This document shows, in pieces, positions 36,188 through 47,509 of a stretch of DNA of 64,000 bases. A program made the position numbers and the translations under genes. The notes under the pieces were generated by a model that searched no databases, was not told where the DNA came from, and saw only the letters and a program-made list of their open reading frames with translations. Each line of letters starts with the position of its first letter. The first letter of the stretch is position 1. The DNA is from Moniliella sp. 'wahieum' (taxonomy: Eukaryota; Basidiomycota; Moniliellomycetes; Moniliellales; Moniliellaceae). The DNA lies in the NCBI GenBank assembly GCA_003971905.1, contig RSEE01000005.1:62001-126000 (forward strand). Direction: 5' to 3'.

Positions 36188-36877
36188 ACCATTACTTCTC
36201 ATTCCACTGTTTTCTTTTATCGGAGAGCCCCATTCGCTCTTCCGTCCTTTATATATAAGCGTGTGACCGGGATGACCCGTCCTCCCCCCCTCCTACACCC
36301 TCCCTCCTCAAATTCTTGTACATCTCCACACAGTCTTCGGAGTCCAGCATTCATTGCCCCTGCCGTATTGTTACAGAACCCTCCCGCTCGGTAGGCTCGC
36401 AATGACGAAGAAACAACGATACAGAATGTCAGCATACTATTACGGACAATGTGTTTAATTAGTCTCCCCGGCGGGCCAACTTTGACTTCCGTCGCGAAAA
36501 GGCACAGTATATAGTAACAGACGTGTGACATGTGTGGCATGACCTGCATGACCGCATATCAGGGCAAAGGCCTCAGGTAAGAGAGTAGGACTTGATGGAA
36601 AGGCGCAGTACAAAACGAAAATGAGAGTGGCACGAAACAAGAGCGACGGCAACAAGACCAAAGAGGGCGTGATGATGTTGGCGGGAGTCGTAGGCAGTGA
36701 TGTACACTGCAATTGGAGTTCACCACCAGCCACAGAGACTTGACGATACTGTTTCATCCCGATTTCGGAAGAGTCCATTCATGGTAATTGTTACAGATGG
36801 GCAACGGCCACAGAGGGTAAAAAAGGGGATATCCTCGGAACTTGAAGGGAAGCGCAGGAGGGATGCGAAGGGGGAAC
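36188..36877. other. intergenic; orphan TATA element
   Basis: Between the convergent unidentified gene and KRE6/SKN1 gene. TTTATATATAAG at 36247-36258 is a strong TATA element on either strand, yet no coding start follows within about 150 bp. TGAC words at 36526, 36540 and 36549 lie here too. Confidence 0.5.
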
Positions 36878-38741
36878 TTAGCACGTCTCCAGTAGCCGAT
36901 TTTTGGCCATCCGTATAAGTCCCGCGGCCAATTGGTCAGGTTGGATTGTTGTACGGGGGGTGGGCATCGATGAAGGCTTTGGTGGGATGGTCAGGCGGGT
37001 CACACGAAATCCGGGTCTGTTCGGAGGCTGGTAAAGCCGTACGTAGTCCACGCTCATGTACGCGGGGAAGGTAATCTCGTCCCAATGGATCGCAGTGAAT
37101 CCCGCGCTAATACCTATTGGGGCATGGTTAGATGAAAGGCAGAGGAAAACCCGAGAATGATGGGGGTGAGGAGGGGAGGAGGAGGAGAGGGTGCGTACCT
37201 AGATTTCACGATTGACATGGGCTCCTGCGGGATCAGGCGTTGGGAGATATTGGCAGCCTCATTTGGGCCCATGGTGCCTGCCGTCGCGGTCCATGTGGGG
37301 GGAACCATCGACGTACCAGGTGATAAACCCCTTCGTCCCATCTCCAGTTAGATCTGGGTCGTACTCAATGGCAAACTCGACGTATTCCGAAGCCGGATCG
37401 TCGCGGTACGCTTTATCGGGAACCACAGCGACGCCAGAAATGGCTTTGCCAAACCCCACCCGTGTAGGTGTTAAACGTAGTGTCACCATACAGCTTTGCC
37501 GACGCGTTGTTCCACCAATACGACGCATCAAACGGCGCAGTTTGCACAGACTGGGACACTCTCCCTCCTGACACTTGGTTTTGTACCTCGGCAAGGTCGA
37601 TTTCCGGTGCCGAGCGACCCACACCCACGTTCGGCCCTGGGTGGTCCTCGCCCGGGCATGTACATGCACTCGCTCGTTGCCTGGGAGGAGGAAGGAGAGC
37701 TTGTGGTCGTACATACCAGAGTATTGACCATGCGCATTGATCGCTGCTTCGGGCCCAGTTTTCTCTGGGTTGGTCTGATTGGGAAGGGTACCCCAGTCGC
37801 AGGAGTCATAGGAGTAACTATTCGAGCATATGAGTCAGTGTGGCGCCCAAACAACTGTAAAGTGGATGGAAAAAGACATACGGCCACATGCCCTCGGCGA
37901 ACCCAAATAACCAGGGCGGCCCAAGTTCCCCATGGTCCAGAGACCGGGCCACCACCCCCTTTGCGTCGAGGTGCCAGGGAGCTTGACAGCCATGACGAGG
38001 TATCCTCCCTGGAAGCAAAGTTTGTTCCAGCTCTGAAGCATGCCGGATGAAAGTTGAGGTTGTGCGAATCCTTTTGGATCATGGTGAAGAGCAGTGCGCC
38101 ATTGGTGGTGTTGACCTGTTCAGGCGAGTACCACTCATAGTCACCTGTGGCACCATACCAGATATTAACAGCCTCCCAGAAGGGGTCGTCGCCAGGGTAG
38201 AAGGTGCGTCCCTCTTGATTGAACTCGTCTGAGAAGACCAGAGAGTATTGGCTGTTCGATGCTGGGGAGGTAAAGTGATAAGCGTTCTGAGGGGTATCAG
38301 GATCGATGAGCGGGGCAAAGACGGCAGGGATGCGACCTGACCAGTCGAGTTGAGATTGACATATTTGTGGGTATGATGAAGGAAATGCCGGAGAAGGGGA
38401 TAGCCGGCAAAAAGCATGAGGCAGCCGCCAATGACGCCAAAGAGAAAAATGAGGTTGACAACCCCCCCTCCAGTCGATTCCATGCCACCCGCAGTCCTTC
38501 TCGCCAGGGCGCATGGCATGCAAGTCGTCGTCTGGCTCGGCTTCGAGGCCCCAGTGATTATCCCAAGCGGGGGCGGTGGCGGCCTTGGCGCCGGTGTGGT
38601 AGGGGTGGCAACGGAGCGATCATCACTTACGTGCGGTATGGGGTGGAGCGTTGGGCGCCGCGACGGGAGGAATAGTGGGTGTCGGTCGACGAAAGCGCTG
38701 AGGCGGGGTGGGGGGCGGTGGTAGGCGTATTGGTACGACAT
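36878..38741 (-). CDS. KRE6: KRE6/SKN1-type beta-1,6-glucan synthesis protein (GH16)
   Basis: Type II membrane protein of the secretory pathway needed for cell-wall beta-1,6-glucan. The start MSYQYAYH is the best in-frame ATG; the N-terminal tail is Pro/Ser-rich and could begin upstream. The membrane helix is VVNLIFLFGVIGGCLMLFAG. The lumenal domain begins YSLVFSDEFNQEGRTFYPGD and FWEAVNIWYGATGDYEWYSP, followed by LQSWNKLCFQGGYLVMAV and GLWTMGNLGRPGY. The GH16 catalytic motif ExDxxE is seen as APEIDLAEVQ near 37600. The end is WDEITFPAYMSVDYVRLYQ and DPPDHPTKAFIDAH, finishing PKNRLLETC once one A is restored at 36892-36896. Frame changes are frequent. Confidence 0.95.
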
Positions 38742-40414
38742 GTTCGCCCAGGCTGCTGCACCTGCTGGTGGGGTGCGGGTGGTCGCGGGTGGGAGGGGGG
38801 AGACGGGGAGGAAGCGATGGCGAGAGAAGCAAGAAGCACCAGTCGGCGTATATCACGTTGCAAGCTCCACCCAGAAACCCGATGTGGACGACTGGGCCGC
38901 GAAGGAAGCCACATCGTCGCCCCTAGTAACCACTATAGCTACTGACCGTAGCCATGGCCTGGGGCGCTGTCAGGGTAACCATAGTACGTACGTCTGCGCT
39001 TTGCGCCCTTCTGCGCCCCAACCATCCACCATCCTAGCTCTCCAAGCGCACTGCGCATTTCTTCCGTCCCACAGCCCAGACTTCGGAGAAGGAACGGCGT
39101 TGGACGAGGCCTACGCCGGCACAAGAGAGGGTTGCCAGGGTCCAACGCCGCGCCGTGCCGTTCCCCGCAATGGGCGACAAAATTGTTTAACAGTGCGCTG
39201 CCCCCTGTCTCGGCTCGCGACTGGCCGATCAGACGGCGCGCCCGAGGGATGCCCGGGATGCGTGGGGTGGCCAGCGGATAGAAGCCCAGGCCTAGAACCT
39301 CCTACGGCGGCTGATGCGCTCTAATGCATAATGGCGCTGATGCCATCGACCATTGCATCCACCCCACATACTACGTAGAATCCGGGATGGTCTGTTCCGC
39401 CCCACCCATCACTGTCAGGAGACGGAGATGGGGGAAGGGAAGTATAGCTATTACGCTACCAAGCTAAGGACGATTGGCAAAAGGATGATAGGAAACACGA
39501 CCTTGTGTGCCACAGGGAGAAGAGAGAAAGGGAGGGGAACGAGTCGCAACGGATTGATTGCACGGCACATGTTCCAGCCCTTGTTGGCGCGCAAGGGGGG
39601 AACGATGAGAAGACTTCCGCAGCGCTTCAAGCTATACTTCAAGCCACATCCTCTAGCATGCTGGCGTCTGCCAAAAGAGCGGATCGCAGCCATGCCGGTC
39701 GCGCCCCCCGCACCAGCCCACCCTCACGGTCACCTTCACTCACCCACACCCCAGGCTGTCTGGCAGGGCACCGCACGTGTGGAAGCCACCTTCAAGCTCA
39801 TCGATCGATCATCGACCATCTGCCTCGCTCTTTCTCGGATCTGCGCCTCGGCCGATATTGGAGACCCCCTCCCCGCACGCGCTCAAGCAACAAGTCACGT
39901 CACGCGTCACGCGTCAGCGTCACTAGTCATAGTCAACACGTCACGAGTCAGGCACACCGAGCGTAGGAGACCACAAGAAGAGACCGGCCCTACTGGGGCG
40001 TGTGTGCATGCGTGACCCTGTCATGCATGTTCGTGACACGCACGCGGGGAGACTTAGTTTTGGCGACTCGCCGGTGGCCGACTTGCCGCTCGACCCGTCT
40101 ACGAGGTTCACCTCGTTCACCCCCCGGGGTCGGGCAACTCTTCCGTAGGTCGCGACTGTCAACATGTCAGAACATGGCGGTCGCGCACGTCTGGGTGTGG
40201 ACGGTCGCCCAACTGTGCACCTATATTTAGACTGTATGCAGCCTTTTCTTGATGACGATGGAGGGGATCCATTATGGAAGAACGACATTTGCGACTCCAT
40301 CGTACTTAATCATCCATTGAAGCTACAAGTATATATACACTTGGTGCAGTGACAAAAACGGTCAATACCTGAAAGATCGGACATGGCAAATCGAAATTGG
40401 GGCAATGATAGAGG
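38742..40414. other. intergenic with a nine-fold GTCA array
   Basis: 1.7 kb between the KRE6 5' end and the 3' end of the alpha/beta hydrolase. It holds the array at 39894-39950 and a TATA-like AGTATATATAC at about 40328. A 220-codon open frame at 39353-40015 runs through the array and is not considered a gene. Confidence 0.6.
39894..39950. repeat. GTCA array, nine tetramers in 57 bp
   Basis: GTCA occurs at 39894, 39899, 39906, 39913, 39919, 39926, 39932, 39940 and 39947, spacing mostly 6-8. Units switch from ACGCGT to ACTAGT to ACGAGT within one array. Confidence 0.93.
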
Positions 40415-42261
40415 CTAGAGTCGTGCTTCAGGCCACTCGCTCTCATCGTCATTGGACAAAGGGGAGAGTAAGGTCTCCTCCAGCCACTGGCTCACCATGT
40501 CTGCATAGAGTTCCGGGTGGACCTGGGGCATCATATGCTGGGCTCCCTCGACGAGTGCAGCCTCCCACGGATAGGAAGGTACTGCAACAGAGTGGGCCAG
40601 TCTACAAAGGGAGGGTCACTTGAGTAGCGAGCCAGCTGAGCCTGGGTGAGTGCGGTACGCATCTTCTCTCCATTAGATAGTTGGAGGGGCTTGGCGGGCT
40701 GGGACGTGGCGAGGGGAAAGTACGGACGCGAGTGAAAAAGGGAAAAGGCGTATCGTGCACAGGAAACTCGGTGGCCAAAAGAACGTACATTCGGCCCCGA
40801 GTGGGGGATGAAACGCACCAAAGCGCCCACTGGTGTTGGCTAGATGGACATAGGCACTGGGCCATCCTGCTGCGTAGACCTCAGCTTCGGCTGTCTTGTT
40901 GTTGTTCAAGGCTACACCATCAGGGTGAAAAGACAAGGCGAAGCGAAGATAGATAGCAATTGCCTCATCGGTCCAATTCGGATAGGCGCGACGGATGGCA
41001 CTCTCTGCCTTTTGCTGATTAGGAAACAAATCACGTCGTTTGGACACCAAGTGGGACAGATTGCTGAGCCCTCGTTCCGTACTCGTCCAGATCGGCAGGC
41101 CACGTGGGATCTCTTCCTTGTTTTCGGTAAGGAGAGGTGGTATATCCCTCACAGCATAAAACGGCGGCATGAAGTAGGTAGGATCCAAAAGGATACCAGT
41201 GTGGAACAGATCCGGGCGAACGTTTAGTGCCATTCCACCTAGCGCGCCACCCATACTGTGTCCCACAAAAATAGTGCGTGGGCGTGAGCGGTCAGACGCA
41301 AGCCGGGGAAGAATTTGGGATGACGAAGTATCGGGTGGGGGGAGGTAATGGTCCAAAACTGGATGAAGTCACGACACATATCAGGCCAAAAAACAACTGT
41401 GTTTTAAACAAATCTCTGTGTTAGTACTGTACTGACTGTTGTTTCCGTGCGCATAATACACAGTATTTTAGGTCAAAAAGGAACGGGACTTACGACCGTG
41501 CGCGCTACCTTCACGGTTCAGATCGGCAGCCTCACCCGGTATGAGGAGCTCCATGATCCAAATGTCGCGAATCCGTACCTTGCTATTGTGCAAACGATGA
41601 ACCAGCACGCGAAGAAAAGGCTCCAATATCTGCAAGAAGAGAGTCAGATGCGATGCAACCCCTGAATTATACCCATTCCAATGCCAACAATAACAACCTC
41701 CTTGACCATCCCTGCTGCATGCCCCAGAACTAGGGTCACATCTTCCCCTTCCTCGTCGTGGGAAGCAGAAAACGGAGGGGAAGGGTAGATTCGTTCGGCG
41801 ACACCCCATAGCTGACGTTGCTTGTCACGGATACGTTCTTCCACAATCCGTTTTTTCTCCTCTTTCCCGAAGGGCACTGGGTGTAGAGCCAAGCGCTCTA
41901 TATGTGATGATGCCAATTCTTCCCACCGTTCTGCTGATTCTTTTCTGCTCAAACCCGGGGGTGGAAAGGCTTGACCCTCGGGCAAAGTTGCTTCCCTTAG
42001 CAGGCGCGGCCAGGCGGCAGGGAATGTGTGCGAACGGCTGATCCATGCGACGTCGTCGGGACCGTAGAAAGCCACCCTTTCCTCCCGTAGGCCGTTTGGT
42101 AAACAATGAAAAGGTGGCTCCAATGCGTCACATACGTCAAAAGGGACTTGCAGTTCTTCGTACGTCTCCCCTGAGTTGGCAGGGGGAAGGAGGGGTAGAA
42201 CCACCTCACTCGGGTCGGCCAAGGCCATGCGCAAGGCTTCTTTGTTGACAGGGAGTGTCAT
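40415..42261 (-). CDS. alpha/beta hydrolase (Lpx1/peroxisomal lipase-like)
   Basis: Serine hydrolase or lipase of the alpha/beta fold. It starts MTLPVNKEALRMALADPSE, with a long N-terminal region (FDVCDALEPPFHCLPNGLRE), then EDVTLVLGHAAGMVKE, the usual oxyanion-strand 'GHANGFHKE' position. After an intron or frame break comes ILEPFLRVLVHRL. The nucleophile elbow is FVGHSMGGALGGMALN near 41250. A catalytic His is expected in HMMPQVHPELYADMVSQW near 40530. It ends DESEWPEARL; the last residues are not a clear PTS1 peroxisomal signal, so location is open. At least three frame changes occur. Yeast Lpx1-like proteins share this motif order. Confidence 0.85.
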
Positions 42262-42345
42262 ATATCCGGATCGACTTGTAACGGTGGGGGGCTGGAATGG
42301 TATATGATACGAATGAAAACTAGATGTGCGTGCTGGAAGACGCTC

Positions 42346-42356
42346 TTATATATATT
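42346..42356 (-). promoter_or_regulatory. TATA box of the alpha/beta hydrolase gene
   Basis: ATATATATAAG on the minus strand, 85-95 bp upstream of the ATG at 42261. Confidence 0.6.
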
Positions 42357-43262
42357 AGGTGCCCAATACTCTTTTCGTCGATTCCCTTCTGGCCCTACAC
42401 GATGCCTTCTGTTTCCCCTACGAACTCTCTTTGCGTTCCCCCGTCTCTGACAGGATCTTGGTCTCCCTCGCCTTGCCCCGATTACTACAAGAGGGATAAC
42501 AAAGGGAAGGGATGGTAGTATTATGCATTTAGGACGTTATATGTATAGAAGACGAGGTGGCTTTTTTGTTCCACACTGAGAAAAGGGCTACCAACAGTTA
42601 CCTGTGGTACCAGACACTGGGTAATGTTCCAAGTTCGCCCGCCGGATATCGTCGTGCTCTGATTGATCTGAGATCCGATTACATTGAGCATCCCGCATCC
42701 CAAACTGCATCTTGTAAAGCGGCGGAGCAAAGATCCGAATACGTATTCTAATGATAAGCTGCAAAATATGCTCTCCTTTCGTTCGTGCGCAAGACGATGA
42801 GGATGCCAAAAAACTATTATTGACTTTAGGTACCGGTGGGTCCTCAGCACAAGGAGGGTCGCCCACTCTCGTATATGGGAGAGTAAATGGGCGCCATGAG
42901 TGCGCCGAGCGCCGCAGCAGTAAGCGAAACATTGAGTTGAACTTTATCCAGTGCGTATCTAAAAAGAAGTAAAAGAAGACGTGATGCCGATGACCGGTGG
43001 CCGTTGAACGTGTTGAACGCTGATTAAAATGATTGCTTCGATAGCACTGAGCTCAGTACTCAGACGGAGTACTGGTGCTGTCCGCGCTATGCCCACCGGT
43101 GCACTGTGATAGGCACAGAGATTAGATGTTCGGCATTACCACGAAGGCTTGACCCTAGCTGTCAATGTATAGAAGACAGAAAACTGGCAGTTGCTGGTAC
43201 ATGGGCGCGCCATGAGCTGCAGAGGCTATAGAAAATATTCCCGTGTGGAATATTGGAAGGAA

Positions 43263-43284
43263 CCCACCGGAAGGATCCGGTGGG
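43263..43284. repeat. hairpin, 9-bp arms, 4-base loop
   Basis: CCCACCGGA, AGGA, TCCGGTGGG. A GGGGC-ATC-GCCCC hairpin follows about 160 bp later. Confidence 0.8.
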
Positions 43285-43656
43285 CGTGGTTGCTGAAGGA
43301 GGAGTGGAATGGAGGATGTGGTTCTGAGGAGGCTACAGGAGGCTATGAGAAGGGTAGGGCCTTATATAGACGAGGTACCGCAGAGCTGAGGAAGCTTCCG
43401 GGCGGATAAGAGGGTGATGACTATCACGCAGGATGGCGTGATTGGGGCATCGCCCCAACAGTGGTCTACCTGAGGCACTATACACCGTAGTATGGGAGGA
43501 GGGCGCCGCAATCTATATCTCTCCTTCTCCTTCGAGAGGAGAACCCTTTTGGGCTATCCAGCAACAAAGAATTCCCTTGAAGCTTGAAGAAAGAGGAGAT
43601 ATTTGAGATGGAGGTATGGCACATGACCCGCAGTTGTTGCCATCATGGGCGTGTCA

Positions 43657-43895
43657 CGGGCGTGCCCCGCCAGGGGGTTCACCCAGGTTTATGGGATACA
43701 ATCCCTTAGGAGACGGAAGGACGGCACACGGTACTTTCGAGCTTGGGCTAGTCGGTGGGTGCGAGCGATTGAACGAGGAGGGGACTTTGGTCGTGAAGCG
43801 GAGGTGTCTGCACGTGTGGCAAGGCTACGTGTGCACCGGTTGGACAGTAGTAACGTGTCTGAAGCCTCCGGGCCTTGGGGACAGGTCGCTGAAGG
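43657..43895 (+). repeat. dispersed repeat family 2, copy 2
   Basis: Similar to 20500-20725. An open frame of 105 codons (43645-43962) crosses it, with FGREAEVSARVARLRVHRL matching FGREAEAAARVARLRIRRL of the other copy. Confidence 0.8.
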
Positions 43896-45053
43896 GGTCC
43901 TGGTACTCGAGGTAACGCGTAACGTGGGTTACCCGGTCGTTACCACACTCGACACGCTGTAGTATAGGCGGAATGACTGAGTCCTAATGAAGAGCAAGGG
44001 CAACTGCGAGTAACCGTGGCATGCAATGTGATCGACGTAAGTCGTAAAGCGTAAGGGAGACCAGTGAAGCTAGTGAAGACTGAGTGTTGAGAGGGGCGAC
44101 GCAAGGATAAGAGAGTAATGGAAAGACGGGGGAAAGACAAGGGTTGGGCGGTGAGGATCAACGCTAGCGAGCCTCAGATAGGGCTGCTTATATATCCCGT
44201 ACTAGAACAGGCATCAACGTTCAACAGAAGGGAATGATTCTCCTGCATAGCAAGGAACAAAGCGTGGCCTGCTCTGTCAAGATTGTGATTCGGTGCGCCG
44301 CAGCAGATGAAGCTGGTGAAGGGTTCTACCAAGATTGGGCGCAGCAGTTTCGAAGCTTCCGAGTACTGTAAGTCCGGTTCCCCTGGCTCTCTAGGGAAAG
44401 TATCCGCGGCAAGTGTAAGTTGCCCATACTATATGCTGCCTCTCACTAGTCACTCACTAGGCTCGCAGGGCTGGCGTGTGCTTCGATGAGATCTGAGATC
44501 CTGAGAGGTTTACGAAATGCGGGGCTCGGTGTCCGGAGATGACCAGAGCGCCCCATAACAGTTGTCGTCACCTGTGTCAAATGGTCTAATCGACCCATGT
44601 GTGATTCCGACTTGTGGTCCATTCAATGGCTGCGCAGGTACACTTCTGTTTCTCCCGCCATCTTATGATCATATTGCCTTTTCCCAACTTCACCCAAAAA
44701 ATGACATACAGAGCATTTCCGGTCCTACGGATGTCCATATCTTGGGATACTAAAGCGAACAATACAGGGCTTTTCCTTGAAGAAACCCTATTGAACCTTG
44801 GCCATCGTCCAGGTAAGATGGCTAACAGGAAGCGGATCGATGCGCATAACGCGAGGGGGGTAACGCAGGCCAGAACAGGATTCAATGGCCTTGTCCCTCA
44901 TTGCCAGGAGGGAAAGTGCTCGACGAACACAAACAAGCAAATGTGCTTAACCACGGGGACCAGTAACGCTCGGCTATGGGTGAATGCTAGATGGGCTCGA
45001 CTTGACTTGCCTATCCGTAAATCGTCGAGTGAGATGCATTGTTGCCATCCAGG

Positions 45054-45922
45054 CTACACCAGCGTCTCATTCCGTACAGGCGAATGAGGAGGATCAAATT
45101 CCTGGTGCTCCTGCGGGTGCCTCGGTTCTTTCCATGACGCGACGTGGCCGCGGGGCTTGTCCCAGCTGGGAAAACGAGGTAATCCCAACAATCGACTCGG
45201 TCCCATGGTCGGGGAGTGGGTTTAGTGGCACTGGCACTGGTAAGGTAATTGATCTCCTGTAGACATCTGGGTTGGATTAGCATCAATGCCTAATAATATG
45301 GTGTAGACAGGGTAGAAGGGGAGAACGTACTGCTGCATAAAGTCCCTGCTTCGCGCTTTGGACTTGGGGTCTTTCTGGGCTAGCAGCACGCTGGAACCAG
45401 ACGGGGCGGCGCCGAGCGCTGAACCGGGGCGAGACCCGCGTGACGAGAGCGGGCGAGAGGGAAGGATGTTGGCGATCTGAGTGTGAATCGGGTGAGGCAG
45501 GTGGTCCTCCTCCTCGTGCGGTTCATCGGGGTGGCCGTTAGGTTTCGGAGGGGGAGACGGGAGAAGCAGGGCCGGAATCTTGTGTGGCGCCCGCGGCTGC
45601 AACGAGGTAGCGTGCGCGTTCCTGGCGGAGCGCAAACTCAAGCATCTTAACACGGCGCATGAGATCCGTCTTGGCATTCTCCATACTCGCTGCTCCCCCT
45701 CGAGCAGGGCGATGCGCGCTCGCATCTCGGCACGTTCAATCTCCCACTCGTTGCGTTCGCGCTCGTATTGCCGCCACTCAGATTGAAGGTGGTGGAGCAC
45801 TCCAGAGAAGGTGTACTGGCTGGTGGTGTCGCTAAGACCCACCAGGCCGGAGCCGCTTCCGGTGCTGCTGTCCCCAATCCCCCACTCCCACCTGCACTCC
45901 CGTTCCCGTACTCGTTGGCCAT
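45054..45922 (-). CDS. truncated striatin (coiled-coil half only)
   Basis: Striatins (Far8/Pro11) are B'''-type regulatory subunits of PP2A that scaffold the STRIPAK complex. Start MANEYGNGSAGGSG. The striatin N-terminal block is textbook: SQYTFSGVLHHLQSEWRQYE, ERNEWEIERAEMRARIALLE, then ENAKTDLMRRVKMLEFALRQ and ERARYLVAAAG, with the caveolin-binding/coiled-coil region intact. Exon 1 ends KARSRDFMQ; an intron at 45267-45330 leads to CLQEINYLTS, again diagnostic. After about 45 residues (NPLPDHGTES, RPRRVMERTEAPAGAPG) it stops near 45054. The roughly 400-residue WD40 propeller that should follow is not in the next 2.8 kb. Frame changes occur near 45850, 45690 and 45560. Confidence 0.82.
45267..45330 (-). 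other. intron in striatin gene
   Basis: Minus strand GTACGT to CCCAG, 64 bases; splicing restores RDFMQQCLQEINYLTS. Confidence 0.85.
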
Positions 45923-47509
45923 CGTCGTTGCCGTCCAGGAGCTCGAACGGCTCGCCACGCCCAGCAATCGGAGCCTGAAAGGGACAGGTGCGCTGAGCTA
46001 AGCACATGAAATGTTCACACCCCAATTTACTCCGCACTTTTGCACCAGGCACCCCGCCATACTCCTATTACCCCTCTTATTACGGAGAACTGGACGGAGT
46101 AGTTGGAGAAGTATGTTGGGCAGTGAGTATACGGTTGGGGGGGAGGGGGGTATGTGGAGTGGCCAAGAGCCCATCGGCCTTTAAGCTTCAGTGACATATG
46201 TGGCTCGACGTACGCTTCCAGCTTCGAAACTTATATCATCGCAGCTCATCACAGCTCATCACACTCACAACAGTTCAATTAAGCGTTGAGGGCCGTTTTC
46301 GTTGATTATTGAGCGCGGATCCATAGGTGAAGAAAAACGCGGAGGCGAAGACACCAACGACTTGAGGGTTGGAGGGAGAATGGCTACACGTTCATGACGC
46401 GACTACGCTAGCGGGTCGAGAGACCTTTCGAAAAGGGCCACAGGAGCAGAATGATATTGTGTGTGGAAGCGGGGCCAATGTTCGGTGCAATTTTGTGGCA
46501 ACGGAGGCGGAATGCACAACTCTATTCTGCATCCATATCATTGACAGAGCTGACGGCTGGGACAGGGGAAAACATACTAGCTGGCTCTCTAACTCAGTAG
46601 AGCGCGGTAGCCTGATGTCGATGAGTACTGAGTACGCCTGAAGTTGGAAGCTCTTTCTTTATCAGGGCGGATGGGTAGAAATCCACATCGTCAAACGCAA
46701 ATCACATGCAGGCCCCACCAACAAACGAAACGTAGGAATGTGTGACCATATGACCCATGATGCATGATGTGTATGATGTATGATCGATTAATGACCGGAC
46801 CAGTGACGCGTGACGCGTGACGCTCGATGGCAGTTGTCCAATGGGTTCATTAATCGGCGCTAAGCGCCTAAGGGCTCGGCGCTCGTCTCGGATGTGTGAA
46901 GCTGGCAGTGCAGTGCTTCGCGACCACCCCCCATCGGGCGGCGGCAGCAGCACTGAGCCAGTGTCTTGCGTGGCCTAGATTCAGTGGGTGTGTGATGGAA
47001 TGGAATAATGAACCGGCTCTGGGCTACATTCCCAGTCGCATCATGCATCAATGGGGCCCGGGGGCGCTGCAGGGCGCGGAGGCTGTGCTGCCGCGTGTCG
47101 TTTTCGGCGACACCGGCACCACGCCAGTCTTGTGTTGGCCAGCTATGGCCTGAGCCGCTGAGCCGGGGTCCCTGGTTGCAGATCAGCTGTGGATCAGCAG
47201 AGGGGCAGTCTTGCAGAGAAGGAGGGTGAAACCAGGGGTCTAGTGCGCTGTGCTTCCTCGGGCGTGGCTTGGTGTTCCTTGGGGCTATCCAATGCACAAT
47301 GCCCATGCGCTTGCACCTCGAAGATGGAAGCTTGTGCTTCCAGGCAGAACAGGGGCCAGCGTCTGCGGCGGGAGGAGCACTGGCGGACCACCCTCCACCT
47401 CACCAGTCGCTAGCTGCCTTCTGGCCCACGCACCTCGTCCCCACCACCTTCCTCTCTGCCACCCTTTCGAGTCACCTCCTCATCCACGCTCTTTGGCCCT
47501 TTCTTGGGC
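45923..47509. other. intergenic; mixed TGAC/TGAT cluster
   Basis: Divergent promoter region between the truncated striatin and the tetraspanin. It holds the cluster 46740-46829, an AGTACT word at 46622-46635, and no gene. Confidence 0.6.
46740..46829. repeat. TGAC/TGAT cluster with a GACGCGT x3 array
   Basis: TGAC occurs at 46743, 46751, 46792, 46804, 46811 and 46818, with several TGAT between. The last three are in exact 7-bp register (ACGCGT plus G). Confidence 0.85.

Larger units (their letters stand above)
42262..45053. other. second gene-poor, repeat-bearing island
   Basis: 2.8 kb from the hydrolase start to the end of the truncated striatin. It holds repeat family 2 copy 2 (43657-43895), a 9-bp-arm hairpin (43263-43284), AGTACT/ACTAGT words (43047-43072, 44443-44460) and a TATA-like CTTATATATC at about 44190. 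No WD40 coding sequence was found here. Confidence 0.6.

Noticed and set aside
39353..40015. 220-codon open frame on the plus strand
   Set aside because: It runs straight through the GTCA array, has no recognisable domain and an implausible composition. Long chance frames are common in this GC-rich DNA.
44690..44790. Possible U6-like snRNA (ATACTAAAGCGAACAATACAG)
   Set aside because: Resembles the U6 region around ACTAAAATTGGAACGATACAG, but the invariant ACAGAGA box and following U6 sequence are absent.
44614..45087. 157-codon open frame on the plus strand
   Set aside because: No family motif, and it overlaps the end of the striatin gene on the other strand.
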